Positions 17,546 through 25,586 of a stretch of 64,000 nucleotides of DNA are shown one piece after another. The stretch comes from Fredinandcohnia quinoae (GTDB lineage: Bacteria > Bacillota > Bacilli > Bacillales > Bacillaceae_L): NCBI RefSeq assembly GCF_022427965.1, contig NZ_JAKTTI010000023.1, forward strand, positions 1 through 64,000, written 5' to 3'. The notes under the pieces were generated by a model. It was not told where the DNA came from. It searched no databases and saw nothing but the letters and a program-made list of their open reading frames with translations. The position numbers and the translations under genes are program-made. How positions within the stretch are numbered: position 1 is the first letter of the stretch; every line of letters begins with the position of its first letter.

Positions 17546-18352
17546 CTATTTCAATCCTGACATTTGAATCCCTTCTGTAAAATAGCGTTGGAAGAATAGG
17601 AATATTAAAAATGTCGGAATAAACGAAAGAGCTGAACCGGCCATTTCGATTCCAAAGTTACCTTCCTTGCCTAACATAGACGCTAATCCCACTGAGATTG
17701 TGTACATTTGTTCTTGGGTCATATAAATAAGTGGCTGGAATAGATCATTCCAGTTTGAAATAAATGAAAATGTCCCAACTGTTGCAACAACTGGTATCGA
17801 TAATGGTAAAATAACCTTAAAGAAAATCTTCAGATCATTAGCTCCATCAATTCGTGCTGCCTCTTCAAAATCATTCGGAATACTTTGTAAAAATTGCCGT
17901 ATCAAGAATACACCCATTATCCCCCATATCTCCGGTACAATTAAAGACCAATACGTATTGATCCAACTAAATTTCGCAAACATGATATATTTTGGAATGA
18001 TTAATAATTGCTGTGGAATCATAATTACCGCCATAAATATCCAAAAAGTCACTTCTCTACCCTTAAATTGTTTTTTTGCAAAAATATAGCCTAAAATAGC
18101 ACAAAACAACATCTGACTTAGCACTGGGATGATTGTAATTACAACAGTATTCCAGATCCATCTAAGAAAAATCCCATCTTTAAAAATATATAAATAGTTA
18201 TTGAGTGAAAGACTACTAGAAAAATCAAATAGCGGTCCTAGTAATGCATATCTCATTTCCTTAAATGAACCAAGCACCATAATCACGAATGGTATTAAAA
18301 AACATAATCCTAGCAGAATTAATGCGATATATGAAATGACCTTTTTAGTCAT
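17546..18352 (-). CDS. Carbohydrate ABC transporter permease, MalG type
   Basis: 268 residues with about six hydrophobic spans and the EAA loop EAARIDGANDLKIFFKVILPLS, the ATPase contact. ATG 18352 follows GGAGGAGGAG; an upstream start at 18388 would overlap the MalF-type gene and lacks a better signal. It is the last gene of a binding protein, MalF, MalG operon. No ATPase is encoded nearby; CUT1 importers of Bacilli usually borrow the shared MsmX ATPase. Confidence 0.9.
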   Translation of the reverse strand: MTKKVISYIALILLGLCFLIPFVIMVLGSFKEMRYALLGPLFDFSSSLSLNNYLYIFKDGIFLRWIWNTVVITIIPVLSQMLFCAILGYIFAKKQFKGREVTFWIFMAVIMIPQQLLIIPKYIMFAKFSWINTYWSLIVPEIWGIMGVFLIRQFLQSIPNDFEEAARIDGANDLKIFFKVILPLSIPVVATVGTFSFISNWNDLFQPLIYMTQEQMYTISVGLASMLGKEGNFGIEMAGSALSFIPTFLIFLFFQRYFTEGIQMSGLK

Positions 18353-18384
18353 ATTCTCCTCCTCCTTCAAGAAGCAAAACCCTA

Positions 18385-19341
18385 TCAAAAATGATTCATT
18401 TCCTTACCTAAAAATTTCCTCTGAATTAGTGAGAAGATCAAAATAATAAAGAATAATACATAAGATAATACAGCTGCATAACTAAAGTTCAAATTCGTAA
18501 ATCCTTGTTGATACAAGTAATAAACAATCGTTGTTGTGGAATAATTCGGTCCACCAGCCGTAAGTAAATATGTTGAATCAAAAATTTGAAAGGAACCAAT
18601 TGTTGTAATAATGGCAACGTAAAAATGAATTGGTAAAAGGAGTGGAAATGTAATCTTCCAAAATATTTTAAGAGATGATGCCCCATCAATACGGGCAGCT
18701 TCATATAATTGTTTCGGGATTGATTGGAGACCAGCGAAATAATAAATCATTGTGCTTCCACTTACCTTAAAAATACTTAAGCCAGCAAGTACCATCAATG
18801 CCTGTTTCGAATCAGATAGAAACAATTGTGGATCAATACCGATTAAACCTAATAGATAGTTGGCCAAACTTGATTCTGTTCCACCGAAGAGCCAACCCCA
18901 TATACCCGCAATAATGACAAATGAGGTGACGACAGGTAAGAAAAAGATTCCTTTAAAAAATCCTGCCATCTTAACACCTGAGTTAATGATAAGAGCCAAT
19001 ATTAACCCGAGCGCCATTGTTGGAACGATATAATAGATTGAAAACAGAACTGTATTCCAAATTGCTCTCCAAGCCAGCTTATCAACAAGAAATGCCTTCC
19101 AGTGCTTTAGCCCAACAAAATCAGGGGACCCTATTATTCTCCAATCTAGGAATGTCAATACAAAGCTAAATAGAAAAGGGAACACTTGGAAAATTAAAAA
19201 GTGAATTAAGATTGGGATCAAGAAAATATAAACAATCGCATTTTTATTCCATTGTTTTTTCACGCGTTCCTTGAAGGGTGGCTTCACTCCGGGTGAAAAT
19301 AAAACCTTTTTACTTTCCTCAATATTTATCAGTCTAATCAC
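18385..19341 (-). CDS. Carbohydrate ABC transporter permease, MalF type
   Basis: 318 residues with a cytoplasmic N-terminal tail of about 35 residues, then six hydrophobic spans. The EAA loop is EAARIDGASSLKIFWKITFPLL. The start is uncertain: GTG 19341 is the furthest upstream candidate and its Shine-Dalgarno is weak. It pairs with the MalG-type permease to form the channel for the sugar captured by the lipoprotein at 19412-20659. Confidence 0.88.
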   Translation of the reverse strand: MIRLINIEESKKVLFSPGVKPPFKERVKKQWNKNAIVYIFLIPILIHFLIFQVFPFLFSFVLTFLDWRIIGSPDFVGLKHWKAFLVDKLAWRAIWNTVLFSIYYIVPTMALGLILALIINSGVKMAGFFKGIFFLPVVTSFVIIAGIWGWLFGGTESSLANYLLGLIGIDPQLFLSDSKQALMVLAGLSIFKVSGSTMIYYFAGLQSIPKQLYEAARIDGASSLKIFWKITFPLLLPIHFYVAIITTIGSFQIFDSTYLLTAGGPNYSTTTIVYYLYQQGFTNLNFSYAAVLSYVLFFIILIFSLIQRKFLGKEMNHF

Positions 19342-19411
19342 CTTATTTCTTATGTAAGTTAGGAACAGAGAGCTCGATCATGACAAGATCAGAACTCTCC
19401 GTTTTGGGGTA

Positions 19412-20659
19412 TTATTTTTTCAACTCTGCTTCAATTGCTTCTGCTGCTGCATCCGCTGCTTCCTTCGGTGTCTTCTCTCCTGCCATCATTGCTTGAATTT
19501 CTGCTTGAATGAATGGCATGATTGTACGACCTTTTGGATGGATTACACCAGGCAAAGCATATTGCGTGTATGATGCTAGTTGACTTAAATATTCTTGACC
19601 ATCGAAAATATCCTTTGCAGACTCTCTTGTCGGAATATATTGGGTAACTGTATTGAATCTCTTTTGATTTTCTGAATTTGTCATCACTTTAACAAATTCT
19701 GCTGCTGCCGCCTTATTATCACTATTAGAAGGTACGACGAACATTCCTGTTGTTCCATATGTCACTTGTTCCTTATTTTTAAGTGGTGGTGCAATCACAA
19801 ATTCAATATTATCCTTTGCTAATAAATTACTTAATGAAATACCAGAGCCTAAAACAGCCATGATTTTTCCACTATCCCATAACTCATCATGCTGCATCGC
19901 CGTGATAGAATCTTCTGGAATATACTTGTTTTGATATAAATCATTGATAAACTCAAATGCCTCTACACCAGCTTCATTATTAATAAGAACTTCATTATCC
20001 TCTGTAAGAATATCTCCACCTGCTTGCCATAGGTATGGATATAGTGTGCCGTTCATCGATCCTCCACCTTGATAACTTAAAGCATAGAAGCCTTTTTCTT
20101 TTGCCTTTTTAGCCCAAGCTTCAAACTCATCCCAAGTTGCTGGTAGCTTTTCAGGATCTTCGCCTATCGCCTCAATAATTTCTTTATTATAGAAGAAGGT
20201 ATATGCTTCTTGAAGGATTGGAAGCCCATATGTTTTGCCTTTCCATTTTGTTGAAACAAGTGAGGATTCCACAAAATCATCCATGTCATTATCTTTTAAA
20301 TATGGGTCAAGTTCTAAAAGCATACCCACATCTGCATATTGCGGCATTTGGTCTGGAATTGCATAAAATACATCTGGACCATTATTTGCTGCAAGAGCAG
20401 TTAGAACCTTTTGGTCACGATTTGCCCAAGGAATTTGTTCAAATTTAACCTTAACTCCTGTCTCTTTTTCATAAGAGGCAATAATCTCATCCCACATCTT
20501 TGCTTCTGGTTCGCCCCCACCAGTAAAAGGATGTGCCCAAACAGTGATTTCACCTTCGAGCTTTCCGTCTGTTGGTGCATCAGCCTTTTCATCGTCAGAA
20601 CAAGCAGCAAGCAAAGAGCCCATAATAAGCAACATAATGAGTAATCCAAATCGCTTCAT
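19412..20659 (-). CDS. Sugar ABC transporter substrate-binding lipoprotein
   Basis: 415 residues, family 1 extracellular solute-binding protein. The signal peptide ends in LLAAC at about residues 16-20. Typical motifs are TVWAHPFTGGGEPEAKMWDEI, YGLPILQEAYTFFYN and the C-terminal PKEAADAAAEAIEAELKK. The first gene of the importer operon, it is read from the predicted promoter at 20771-20799, and a candidate CcpA site lies just downstream of that promoter. Its sugar is unknown; the DUF4838/GH67N-like protein nearby suggests an oligosaccharide, perhaps uronate-containing. Confidence 0.92.
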   Translation of the reverse strand: MKRFGLLIMLLIMGSLLAACSDDEKADAPTDGKLEGEITVWAHPFTGGGEPEAKMWDEIIASYEKETGVKVKFEQIPWANRDQKVLTALAANNGPDVFYAIPDQMPQYADVGMLLELDPYLKDNDMDDFVESSLVSTKWKGKTYGLPILQEAYTFFYNKEIIEAIGEDPEKLPATWDEFEAWAKKAKEKGFYALSYQGGGSMNGTLYPYLWQAGGDILTEDNEVLINNEAGVEAFEFINDLYQNKYIPEDSITAMQHDELWDSGKIMAVLGSGISLSNLLAKDNIEFVIAPPLKNKEQVTYGTTGMFVVPSNSDNKAAAAEFVKVMTNSENQKRFNTVTQYIPTRESAKDIFDGQEYLSQLASYTQYALPGVIHPKGRTIMPFIQAEIQAMMAGEKTPKEAADAAAEAIEAELKK

Positions 20660-20741
20660 AACATAACCCCTCTCTTATTTTTCTTCATGAAAAAAGGTAA
20701 GTCTCTAAAGCCTGCACTGAATGAATGGACACCCCCTTTTA

Positions 20742-20757
20742 TTGGCAACGCTTTCAA
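20742..20757. promoter_or_regulatory. Candidate CcpA cre site
   Basis: TTGGCAACGCTTTCAA matches the Bacillus cre consensus WTGNAANCGNWNNCWW with one mismatch. It lies just downstream of the predicted minus-strand transcription start of the sugar importer operon, where CcpA acts as a roadblock or repressor. Also, AAGTCTCTAAAG, the exact core of the 20856 operator, recurs at 20699-20710. Confidence 0.55.
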
Positions 20758-20770
20758 CAGAAAGCTTACT

Positions 20771-20799
20771 ATTATATTTTTAAACTCCTTCACCTACAA
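20771..20799 (-). promoter_or_regulatory. Sigma-A promoter of the sugar importer operon
   Basis: On the minus strand TTGTAG (20799-20794), a 17-base spacer and TATAAT (20776-20771). The -35 box is weak, consistent with regulation. Confidence 0.6.
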
Positions 20800-20854
20800 A
20801 TAATTTTTTCAATATTCAATAACTAATCTTCATTTTATGTCTTTTTTCATCAAG

Positions 20855-20878
20855 CGACAAGTCTCTAAAGTGTCTTTA
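20855..20878. promoter_or_regulatory. Third copy of the operator, between importer and DUF624 gene
   Basis: GACAAGTCTCTAAAGTGTCT from 20856 is nearly identical to the 15966 site, with the same 11-base core spacing. It overlaps the -35 position of a TATAAT at 20893-20898 that would drive the DUF624 gene, and lies upstream of the importer promoter on the other strand. Confidence 0.62.
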
Positions 20879-20956
20879 AATACAAACGACGCTATAATAA
20901 AAATATTGATTGAAAATACTGAAAAGGGTATAGTTACTTTTAAAGAGGTGGAGTGT

Positions 20957-21577
20957 ATGGATAGGTGGGAAAAATTCAATAGAATCGCTATCTGGATGAT
21001 GAAATTAGCATATGCTAATCTGCTTTGGATCCTATTTACTTTAGTGGGACTTATTCTTTTTGGTTTATTCCCTGCGACAGTAGCGATGTTTACCATTGTC
21101 CGGAAATGGTTGAATGAGGAGAATGATTTCAAGATTTTTGGAACCTTCTGGTCAATATTTCGAACAGAGTTTTTCAAAGTGAACGGGTTTGCGTTAATAT
21201 TTGGGGCTATTAGCTACATCTTGTATGTTGATTTTATTTTTATCCAAATGAATGAAGGCAAACCGGCATTCTTAATACCCGTTTTTTTCTTTATTTTACT
21301 CTCATTTGTGATGACATTATTATTCTTCTTTCCTGTTTATGTACACTATCGATTAAAATTCTTTGAATATATTAAACAAGCCTTCTTCATTGCCATTACA
21401 TGCCCTTTGCAAACAGTAAGCATCGGCATTAGTGTTATTGTTATCTACTACATTATATTATTTATTCCAGGAATTATCCCCTTATTCAGTGGTAGTGTAT
21501 TTGCACTCCTAGCCAACTTGATTAGTTTCAGTGCATTTTCAAAAATCAAAAAAAGAAAAGGAATCATTTCATCATGA
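20957..21577 (+). CDS. DUF624 (YesL) family membrane protein
   Basis: 206 residues with about four to five hydrophobic spans. The N-terminal segment LWILFTLVGLILFGLFPATVAMFTIVRKWL is characteristic of the YesL family, often encoded beside CUT1 sugar importers in Bacilli and of unsolved function. ATG 20957 follows AGAGGTGGAG. A longer in-frame start at 20837 would run through the operator and is rejected. It is transcribed divergently from the importer. Confidence 0.88.
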   Translation: MDRWEKFNRIAIWMMKLAYANLLWILFTLVGLILFGLFPATVAMFTIVRKWLNEENDFKIFGTFWSIFRTEFFKVNGFALIFGAISYILYVDFIFIQMNEGKPAFLIPVFFFILLSFVMTLLFFFPVYVHYRLKFFEYIKQAFFIAITCPLQTVSIGISVIVIYYIILFIPGIIPLFSGSVFALLANLISFSAFSKIKKRKGIISS

Positions 21578-21589
21578 CTGATTCCTTTT
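21556..21589. terminator. Terminator between DUF624 gene and hydrolase gene
   Basis: AAAAGGAATCA (21556-21566) pairs with TGATTCCTTTT (21579-21589). The stem overlaps the 3' end of the DUF624 gene and may work in both directions, as the two genes converge. Confidence 0.65.
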
Positions 21590-21638
21590 GAAATTCAATC
21601 GTTCAAAATAAGCTAGATTCGCTGTCCTTATTCAACAT

Positions 21639-23297
21639 CTAATTAATTTTCAAATTCCATCCTTGTTTACATAAATGAGCTACCTTTTTTACATAGTGGA
21701 AGTATATGAGCAGCATTTCATTACTAGAAAATGCATGATAATTATCTGTTGTTTGTAAAGCCAATAATTCTTGATCCAGATTCGCTTCCTGACTGTTTAG
21801 GAAATCAAGGATCTCCTCTAACAAGATTATAATAGCCTCTGAACTGTTAGGTAATTGAGCCTTCTCGGGATCTACAACTCTAGCAGGAAATAATGGCACA
21901 TTCCATTTACTATGCTTTGCTACTATATTCTCTAACTCTAATACAATGGAACGATATTGATCTTTATTTTCCCCAAATATCGCAAAAAACTGTTCGAGTA
22001 ATTCATTGTAGTCCCTCCCCCAGACTAGTCCTGCATAGAAAAAGTTGTTGAGTTGATTAATCCATTTCCATGGGTATTTTTTCTTCATTTCTGCATTAGC
22101 TCGTTTGGCGTGATAGGGAACAATCAGATTTAACACACCATCCACGCCTTCATTCTTATAATCAAGAATATCTTTTTGCATTCTGTTAAGTAGTGGTGGA
22201 AATAGTTCACTTAACATAAAAGAATCACTATAATACTCTAACACTGTCATTGATGTATGATTTTGCCTTGTTTGTTTTCGCCAATCTACTAAAGCATGAT
22301 GTGCGCGTTTTTGCTGTGGTGAGGGTGAATCTATTGATCTAGAATAATCTCGTCCCCAATATGCAAAAAGTACATCAATATCAGTAGATGCTTCGGTACT
22401 CTCCTTACGTTCCAGCATATTCCAAGACAACCCTGCATTATAGACGATATGCTCCACTTTGACATTAAGTTGGTTTACTTTTAATGCTGCTTTTAATCGT
22501 TCCATAAATGTTACATACGTTGGCAGAAAATCAGCGAATTCCTTCTCACTAATCCCAATATCCTCAGGCCATAGTGATAATCTAGTGATAATTGGAGTTT
22601 CCTTACAAATATCGATTATTTTTTGAATGACGATATGTTGAAGCTGATGATTTCCAGCGAAAAAATTGGGTTGCTCATTGTCTTCGCCTTTTAACAGGAA
22701 GTCTAAGCTATGTCCTCCCAAAGTTACATGTACACCCCGCTGTACTAATGCCTCTTTTATAGATGCCTTAACCTCATCCCATAAAAAGAAGGTAAAAAAG
22801 AATTCATTCAATCGGTTTTTAACTCCCCAATCAATTAACTGGTGAAGGTAAATCGGATCATTAACCGTTTCGATTATATTTCCTCTTCTACTGAAGATAG
22901 GATTATGAATGTCCCATGATTTTATAAGCGGCTTTCGTTGTGGCTTTTCTGGGGGTTCCTCAATAAGAGTTACCCACTGATATCCCAGTACTTTTTCACA
23001 ATAATAATAAATACCATATAGGATTGAACGCGCTTCTTTTCCGATGATATATGTATTTGTCTTGTCTTCATATATGGCAAATCCGTCTTTCTGTAGAGGG
23101 TTCTCTTCAATAAAATATGGCGATATTCTATACTCCTCCTCCAACATTAAAATAATATTCTGCCCTTCAATTACTTTCTCTTTGTATGACGCATGATATA
23201 CCTGTACCAGATGACCCGCTTTCCGTAAGTATCTTCTTAATTCTTCAACAGCAAATAAAATTGTTTGCTGTTGATTAAAATAAATAATTGTTTCCAA
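21639..23297 (-). CDS. DUF4838 / GH67 N-domain-like putative glycoside hydrolase
   Basis: 552 residues, no signal peptide. Residues 1-125 look like the alpha-glucuronidase N-terminal domain (VEELRRYLRKAGH, KDGFAIYEDKTNTYIIGKEARSILYGIYYYCEKVLGY). The rest resembles a DUF4838-type TIM barrel with HNPIFSRRGN and LSLWPEDIG. It probably cleaves the imported oligosaccharide in the cytoplasm. Acid residues were not assigned. It has its own transcript, converging on DUF624, and its position next to the importer links it to the same locus. Confidence 0.68.
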   Translation of the reverse strand: METIIYFNQQQTILFAVEELRRYLRKAGHLVQVYHASYKEKVIEGQNIILMLEEEYRISPYFIEENPLQKDGFAIYEDKTNTYIIGKEARSILYGIYYYCEKVLGYQWVTLIEEPPEKPQRKPLIKSWDIHNPIFSRRGNIIETVNDPIYLHQLIDWGVKNRLNEFFFTFFLWDEVKASIKEALVQRGVHVTLGGHSLDFLLKGEDNEQPNFFAGNHQLQHIVIQKIIDICKETPIITRLSLWPEDIGISEKEFADFLPTYVTFMERLKAALKVNQLNVKVEHIVYNAGLSWNMLERKESTEASTDIDVLFAYWGRDYSRSIDSPSPQQKRAHHALVDWRKQTRQNHTSMTVLEYYSDSFMLSELFPPLLNRMQKDILDYKNEGVDGVLNLIVPYHAKRANAEMKKKYPWKWINQLNNFFYAGLVWGRDYNELLEQFFAIFGENKDQYRSIVLELENIVAKHSKWNVPLFPARVVDPEKAQLPNSSEAIIILLEEILDFLNSQEANLDQELLALQTTDNYHAFSSNEMLLIYFHYVKKVAHLCKQGWNLKIN

Positions 23298-23510
23298 AGA
23301 TTCTCTCTCCTCACGTTATATTTGTGAAAATAGCTGGATATGATAGGATAGTGTCGTTCATTTAATATGTTTGAATATTTAGATTTTATTTTAGGATAGC
23401 TCATTCATTCCCGATGTACAACATCAGAGTTGTAGATATAGGATTAACATTCATTTTCTAGTTTGAAATGTGATACATTAGTAAGGATAACAATTGAAAG
23501 GAGCATACAT

Positions 23511-23852
23511 ATGACAACTCATAATGAACTACCACCAAAAACTAGTACAGTTGATAAGCTCGTTACAATGGAAGCGGATGTACAGAAGGTTTTAGAAGGC
23601 AAGAAAACAGCAACACGCCGCAATGGAAGATATGCAGATGTTGGTGAAATAATGGAATTAGAAGGTAAAAAGTATCGTGTCGATAAAGTATATGAGCAAA
23701 GTCTTGGCGAATTAACAGATCAACACGCTCAACAAGAAGGCTTTGACACAGTCGAAGACTACAAACAATCTATTCTAGCTTATCACCCAGGAATGCCGTG
23801 GCTTCCGCAAATGAAGGTGTGGGTTCACGAATTTAGCCTTATAAATGAATAA
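23511..23852 (+). CDS. ASCH domain protein
   Basis: 113 residues, soluble. The ASCH fold is suggested by KVLEGKKTATRRNGRYADVGEIMELEGKKYRVDKVYEQSLGELTDQHA, where a conserved Thr-Arg-Arg turn and the beta-barrel core are seen. ASCH proteins bind or modify RNA or nucleosides. GAAAGGAG before ATG 23511 defines the start; an in-frame start at 23463 has none. It stands alone with a strong terminator. In 23298-23510 I see no clear promoter. Confidence 0.75.
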   Translation: MTTHNELPPKTSTVDKLVTMEADVQKVLEGKKTATRRNGRYADVGEIMELEGKKYRVDKVYEQSLGELTDQHAQQEGFDTVEDYKQSILAYHPGMPWLPQMKVWVHEFSLINE

Positions 23853-23858
23853 ATTGAG

Positions 23859-23885
23859 AAAAACCTTGCCACTGGCAAGGTTTTT
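23859..23885 (+). terminator. Rho-independent terminator after ASCH gene
   Basis: AAAACCTTGCC and GGCAAGGTTTT form an 11-bp perfect stem with a four-base loop, followed by T residues. It also suits the convergent DUF454 gene. Confidence 0.85.
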
Positions 23886-23893
23886 ATATTAAC

Positions 23894-24262
23894 TCAAGAT
23901 TTATCCACACTATCCACAATTGTTTCAGGCACCGTTTTTATTTTTGTGATGAAGTAGTAGTATTTGTAGATTACGACTAGGATTAGGAAGATTTTTATTA
24001 GAATGCTGTCGAGAATAATTAATGGTACAGCTATCATTGCATCAGCAAATAATAAAATGATAATTTTCTGTTTTAATGTCATCGATCTTTCTCTGACGAA
24101 GCTTTCTAGATGCCTCTTATAAATCTTCGTTCCTTTAAACCAGTGCTCAAATCGCTCAGATCCTTTTACAAAACAAAAGGATGCCAATAGCAATAAAGGT
24201 GTTGTAGGTAATACTGGTAAAATAATTCCTAATATACCGAAGCCAAGGGCTATAAATCCCAT
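23894..24262 (-). CDS. DUF454 (YbaN-like) inner-membrane protein, start codon unclear
   Basis: At least 122 residues with the family signature GILGIILPVLPTTPLLLLASFCF and two or three membrane spans; function unknown. ATG 24262 has no Shine-Dalgarno and would cut off the usual N-terminal helix. In frame upstream is HKIVKLFFIV, and GGGGG at 24304-24308 stands eight bases from an ATA codon at 24295-24293. Translation probably begins at that or another non-standard Ile codon, or a base is wrong. Two DnaA-like boxes (23901-23918) lie in its 3' end. Confidence 0.8.
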   Translation of the reverse strand: MGFIALGFGILGIILPVLPTTPLLLLASFCFVKGSERFEHWFKGTKIYKRHLESFVRERSMTLKQKIIILLFADAMIAVPLIILDSILIKIFLILVVIYKYYYFITKIKTVPETIVDSVDKS

Positions 24263-24472
24263 GACAATAAAGAATAATTTAACAATCTTATGTATGATGA
24301 AAGCCCCCTATCATAAATCAAGGATATTCTAATTTCTATATACATTATAGCATCTAACAATATTGCAAAAAATAAATTGAATTGTCGTACATTCACATAA
24401 TTGTCAAATTACACTGTTGTATATTCCATTCTTCTTTATGATAAAATTGTATACGGTAGTGAATGGAGGTAC

Positions 24473-24934
24473 ATGCAGTTGATAACATTCTATAAAGTCA
24501 TAGTTTTTATCCATATATTTTCTGCCATTCTCGGAATGGGGCCAGGGTTTATTTTAACTACTGTTGTAAAATCAGGCAATACAATGACTGAATTAAGGCA
24601 TTCTTATAAAATCAGACATAAGTTACATATATTTGTTATGATTGGCGGCATTCTTTTACTAATTACTGGTTTGATTATGGGTATTATGTCACCATATCTT
24701 TTTCGAACCTTTTGGTATAACACAAGTTTGATTCTGTTTCTCATAGCACTTGCAATTGGACCGGTTATGCTATCACCACGCTCAAGACCCATTAAAGCTT
24801 TATTAGCATCACATGTGGGCGAAGATATTCCTGAGGAGTACTTCCGTTTATCAAAAGAGTTATTTCGATATGAAAATCTTGAAAATATCATTTTTTTAAT
24901 TATCATTGCTCTTATGATTTTGAAGCCATTTTAA
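24473..24934 (+). CDS. DUF2269 family membrane protein
   Basis: About 153 residues with four hydrophobic spans (FYKVIVFIHIFSAILGMGPGF at the start, then IGGILLLITGLIMGI and others). The His in the first span is conserved in this family, which is of unknown function. GGAGG lies three bases before ATG 24473 and nine before TTG 24479, so TTG may be the true start. A longer frame to 24401 is unsupported. It diverges from the DUF454 gene. Confidence 0.78.
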   Translation: MQLITFYKVIVFIHIFSAILGMGPGFILTTVVKSGNTMTELRHSYKIRHKLHIFVMIGGILLLITGLIMGIMSPYLFRTFWYNTSLILFLIALAIGPVMLSPRSRPIKALLASHVGEDIPEEYFRLSKELFRYENLENIIFLIIIALMILKPF

Positions 24935-25025
24935 ATAGAATATTTTTATCCTATTGTTGTTTAAGAAGGAATTTTAATGACCATGAAGAATAATGGAATA
25001 TAACCTATTAGAGGAGGAACCGATA

Positions 25026-25508
25026 ATGAAGTTTAATTCAATTGAGGATTTCGTACAAGAGTGGCAATACGAGGGGAGTTCTACCCAAAAAATCTTGGAT
25101 GAATTAACTGACGAATCCTTATCACAGTCAGTTGCACAAGGACACCGTACGTTAGGTGATCTTGCATGGCATGTCGTTACATCACTTCATGAAATGCTTT
25201 CAAGAACTGGACTCAAATTTGAAGGTGCTGAGCATGAAAGTCCTGCACCAGCAACTGCAAAGGAAATGGCAGATGCTTACCGAACATCAAGTGAAAACAT
25301 GATTTCTGCGATTAAAGAACAGTGGAATGATGATTCTTTGAATGAAATGGTAGATATGTATGGTCAACAATGGCCAAATGGATTTACACTAGGAATGGTC
25401 AACACCCATCAAATCCACCATAGAGGACAGATGACTGTCCTGATGCGTCAAGCAGGGCTTAAGGTTCCTGGAATGTACGGTCCTTCAAAAGAAGAATGGG
25501 GTCAATAA
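25026..25508 (+). CDS. DinB family protein
   Basis: 160 residues, four-helix-bundle metalloprotein of the DinB/YfiT type. The candidate metal histidines are in LAWHVVTSL (about residue 49) and THQIHHRGQMTVLMRQAG (about residues 125-130). Such proteins are putative thiol-dependent transferases or hydrolases. ATG 25026 follows GAGGAGG; the in-frame start at 24993 is upstream of that signal. It probably has its own transcript. Confidence 0.86.
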   Translation: MKFNSIEDFVQEWQYEGSSTQKILDELTDESLSQSVAQGHRTLGDLAWHVVTSLHEMLSRTGLKFEGAEHESPAPATAKEMADAYRTSSENMISAIKEQWNDDSLNEMVDMYGQQWPNGFTLGMVNTHQIHHRGQMTVLMRQAGLKVPGMYGPSKEEWGQ

Positions 25509-25542
25509 GGATATTCCCATCATGTAACAATGGAAAAATAAT

Positions 25543-25573
25543 AAAAAAGGGGGTGACAAAAAATGTCACTCCC
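25543..25573 (-). terminator. Rho-independent terminator of the PTS/glucosidase operon
   Basis: On the minus strand GGGAGTGACA and TGTCACCCCC form a ten-base stem (25573-25564 with 25558-25549, one mismatch) followed by TTTTTTATT. It closes the operon after the GH1 gene. Confidence 0.85.
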
Positions 25574-25586
25574 TCTTCCAGTTAAT

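Noticed and set aside
20837-20956. Upstream extension of the DUF624 gene
   Set aside because: It would translate through the operator and promoter; the ATG at 20957 has a strong ribosome site and fits the family length.
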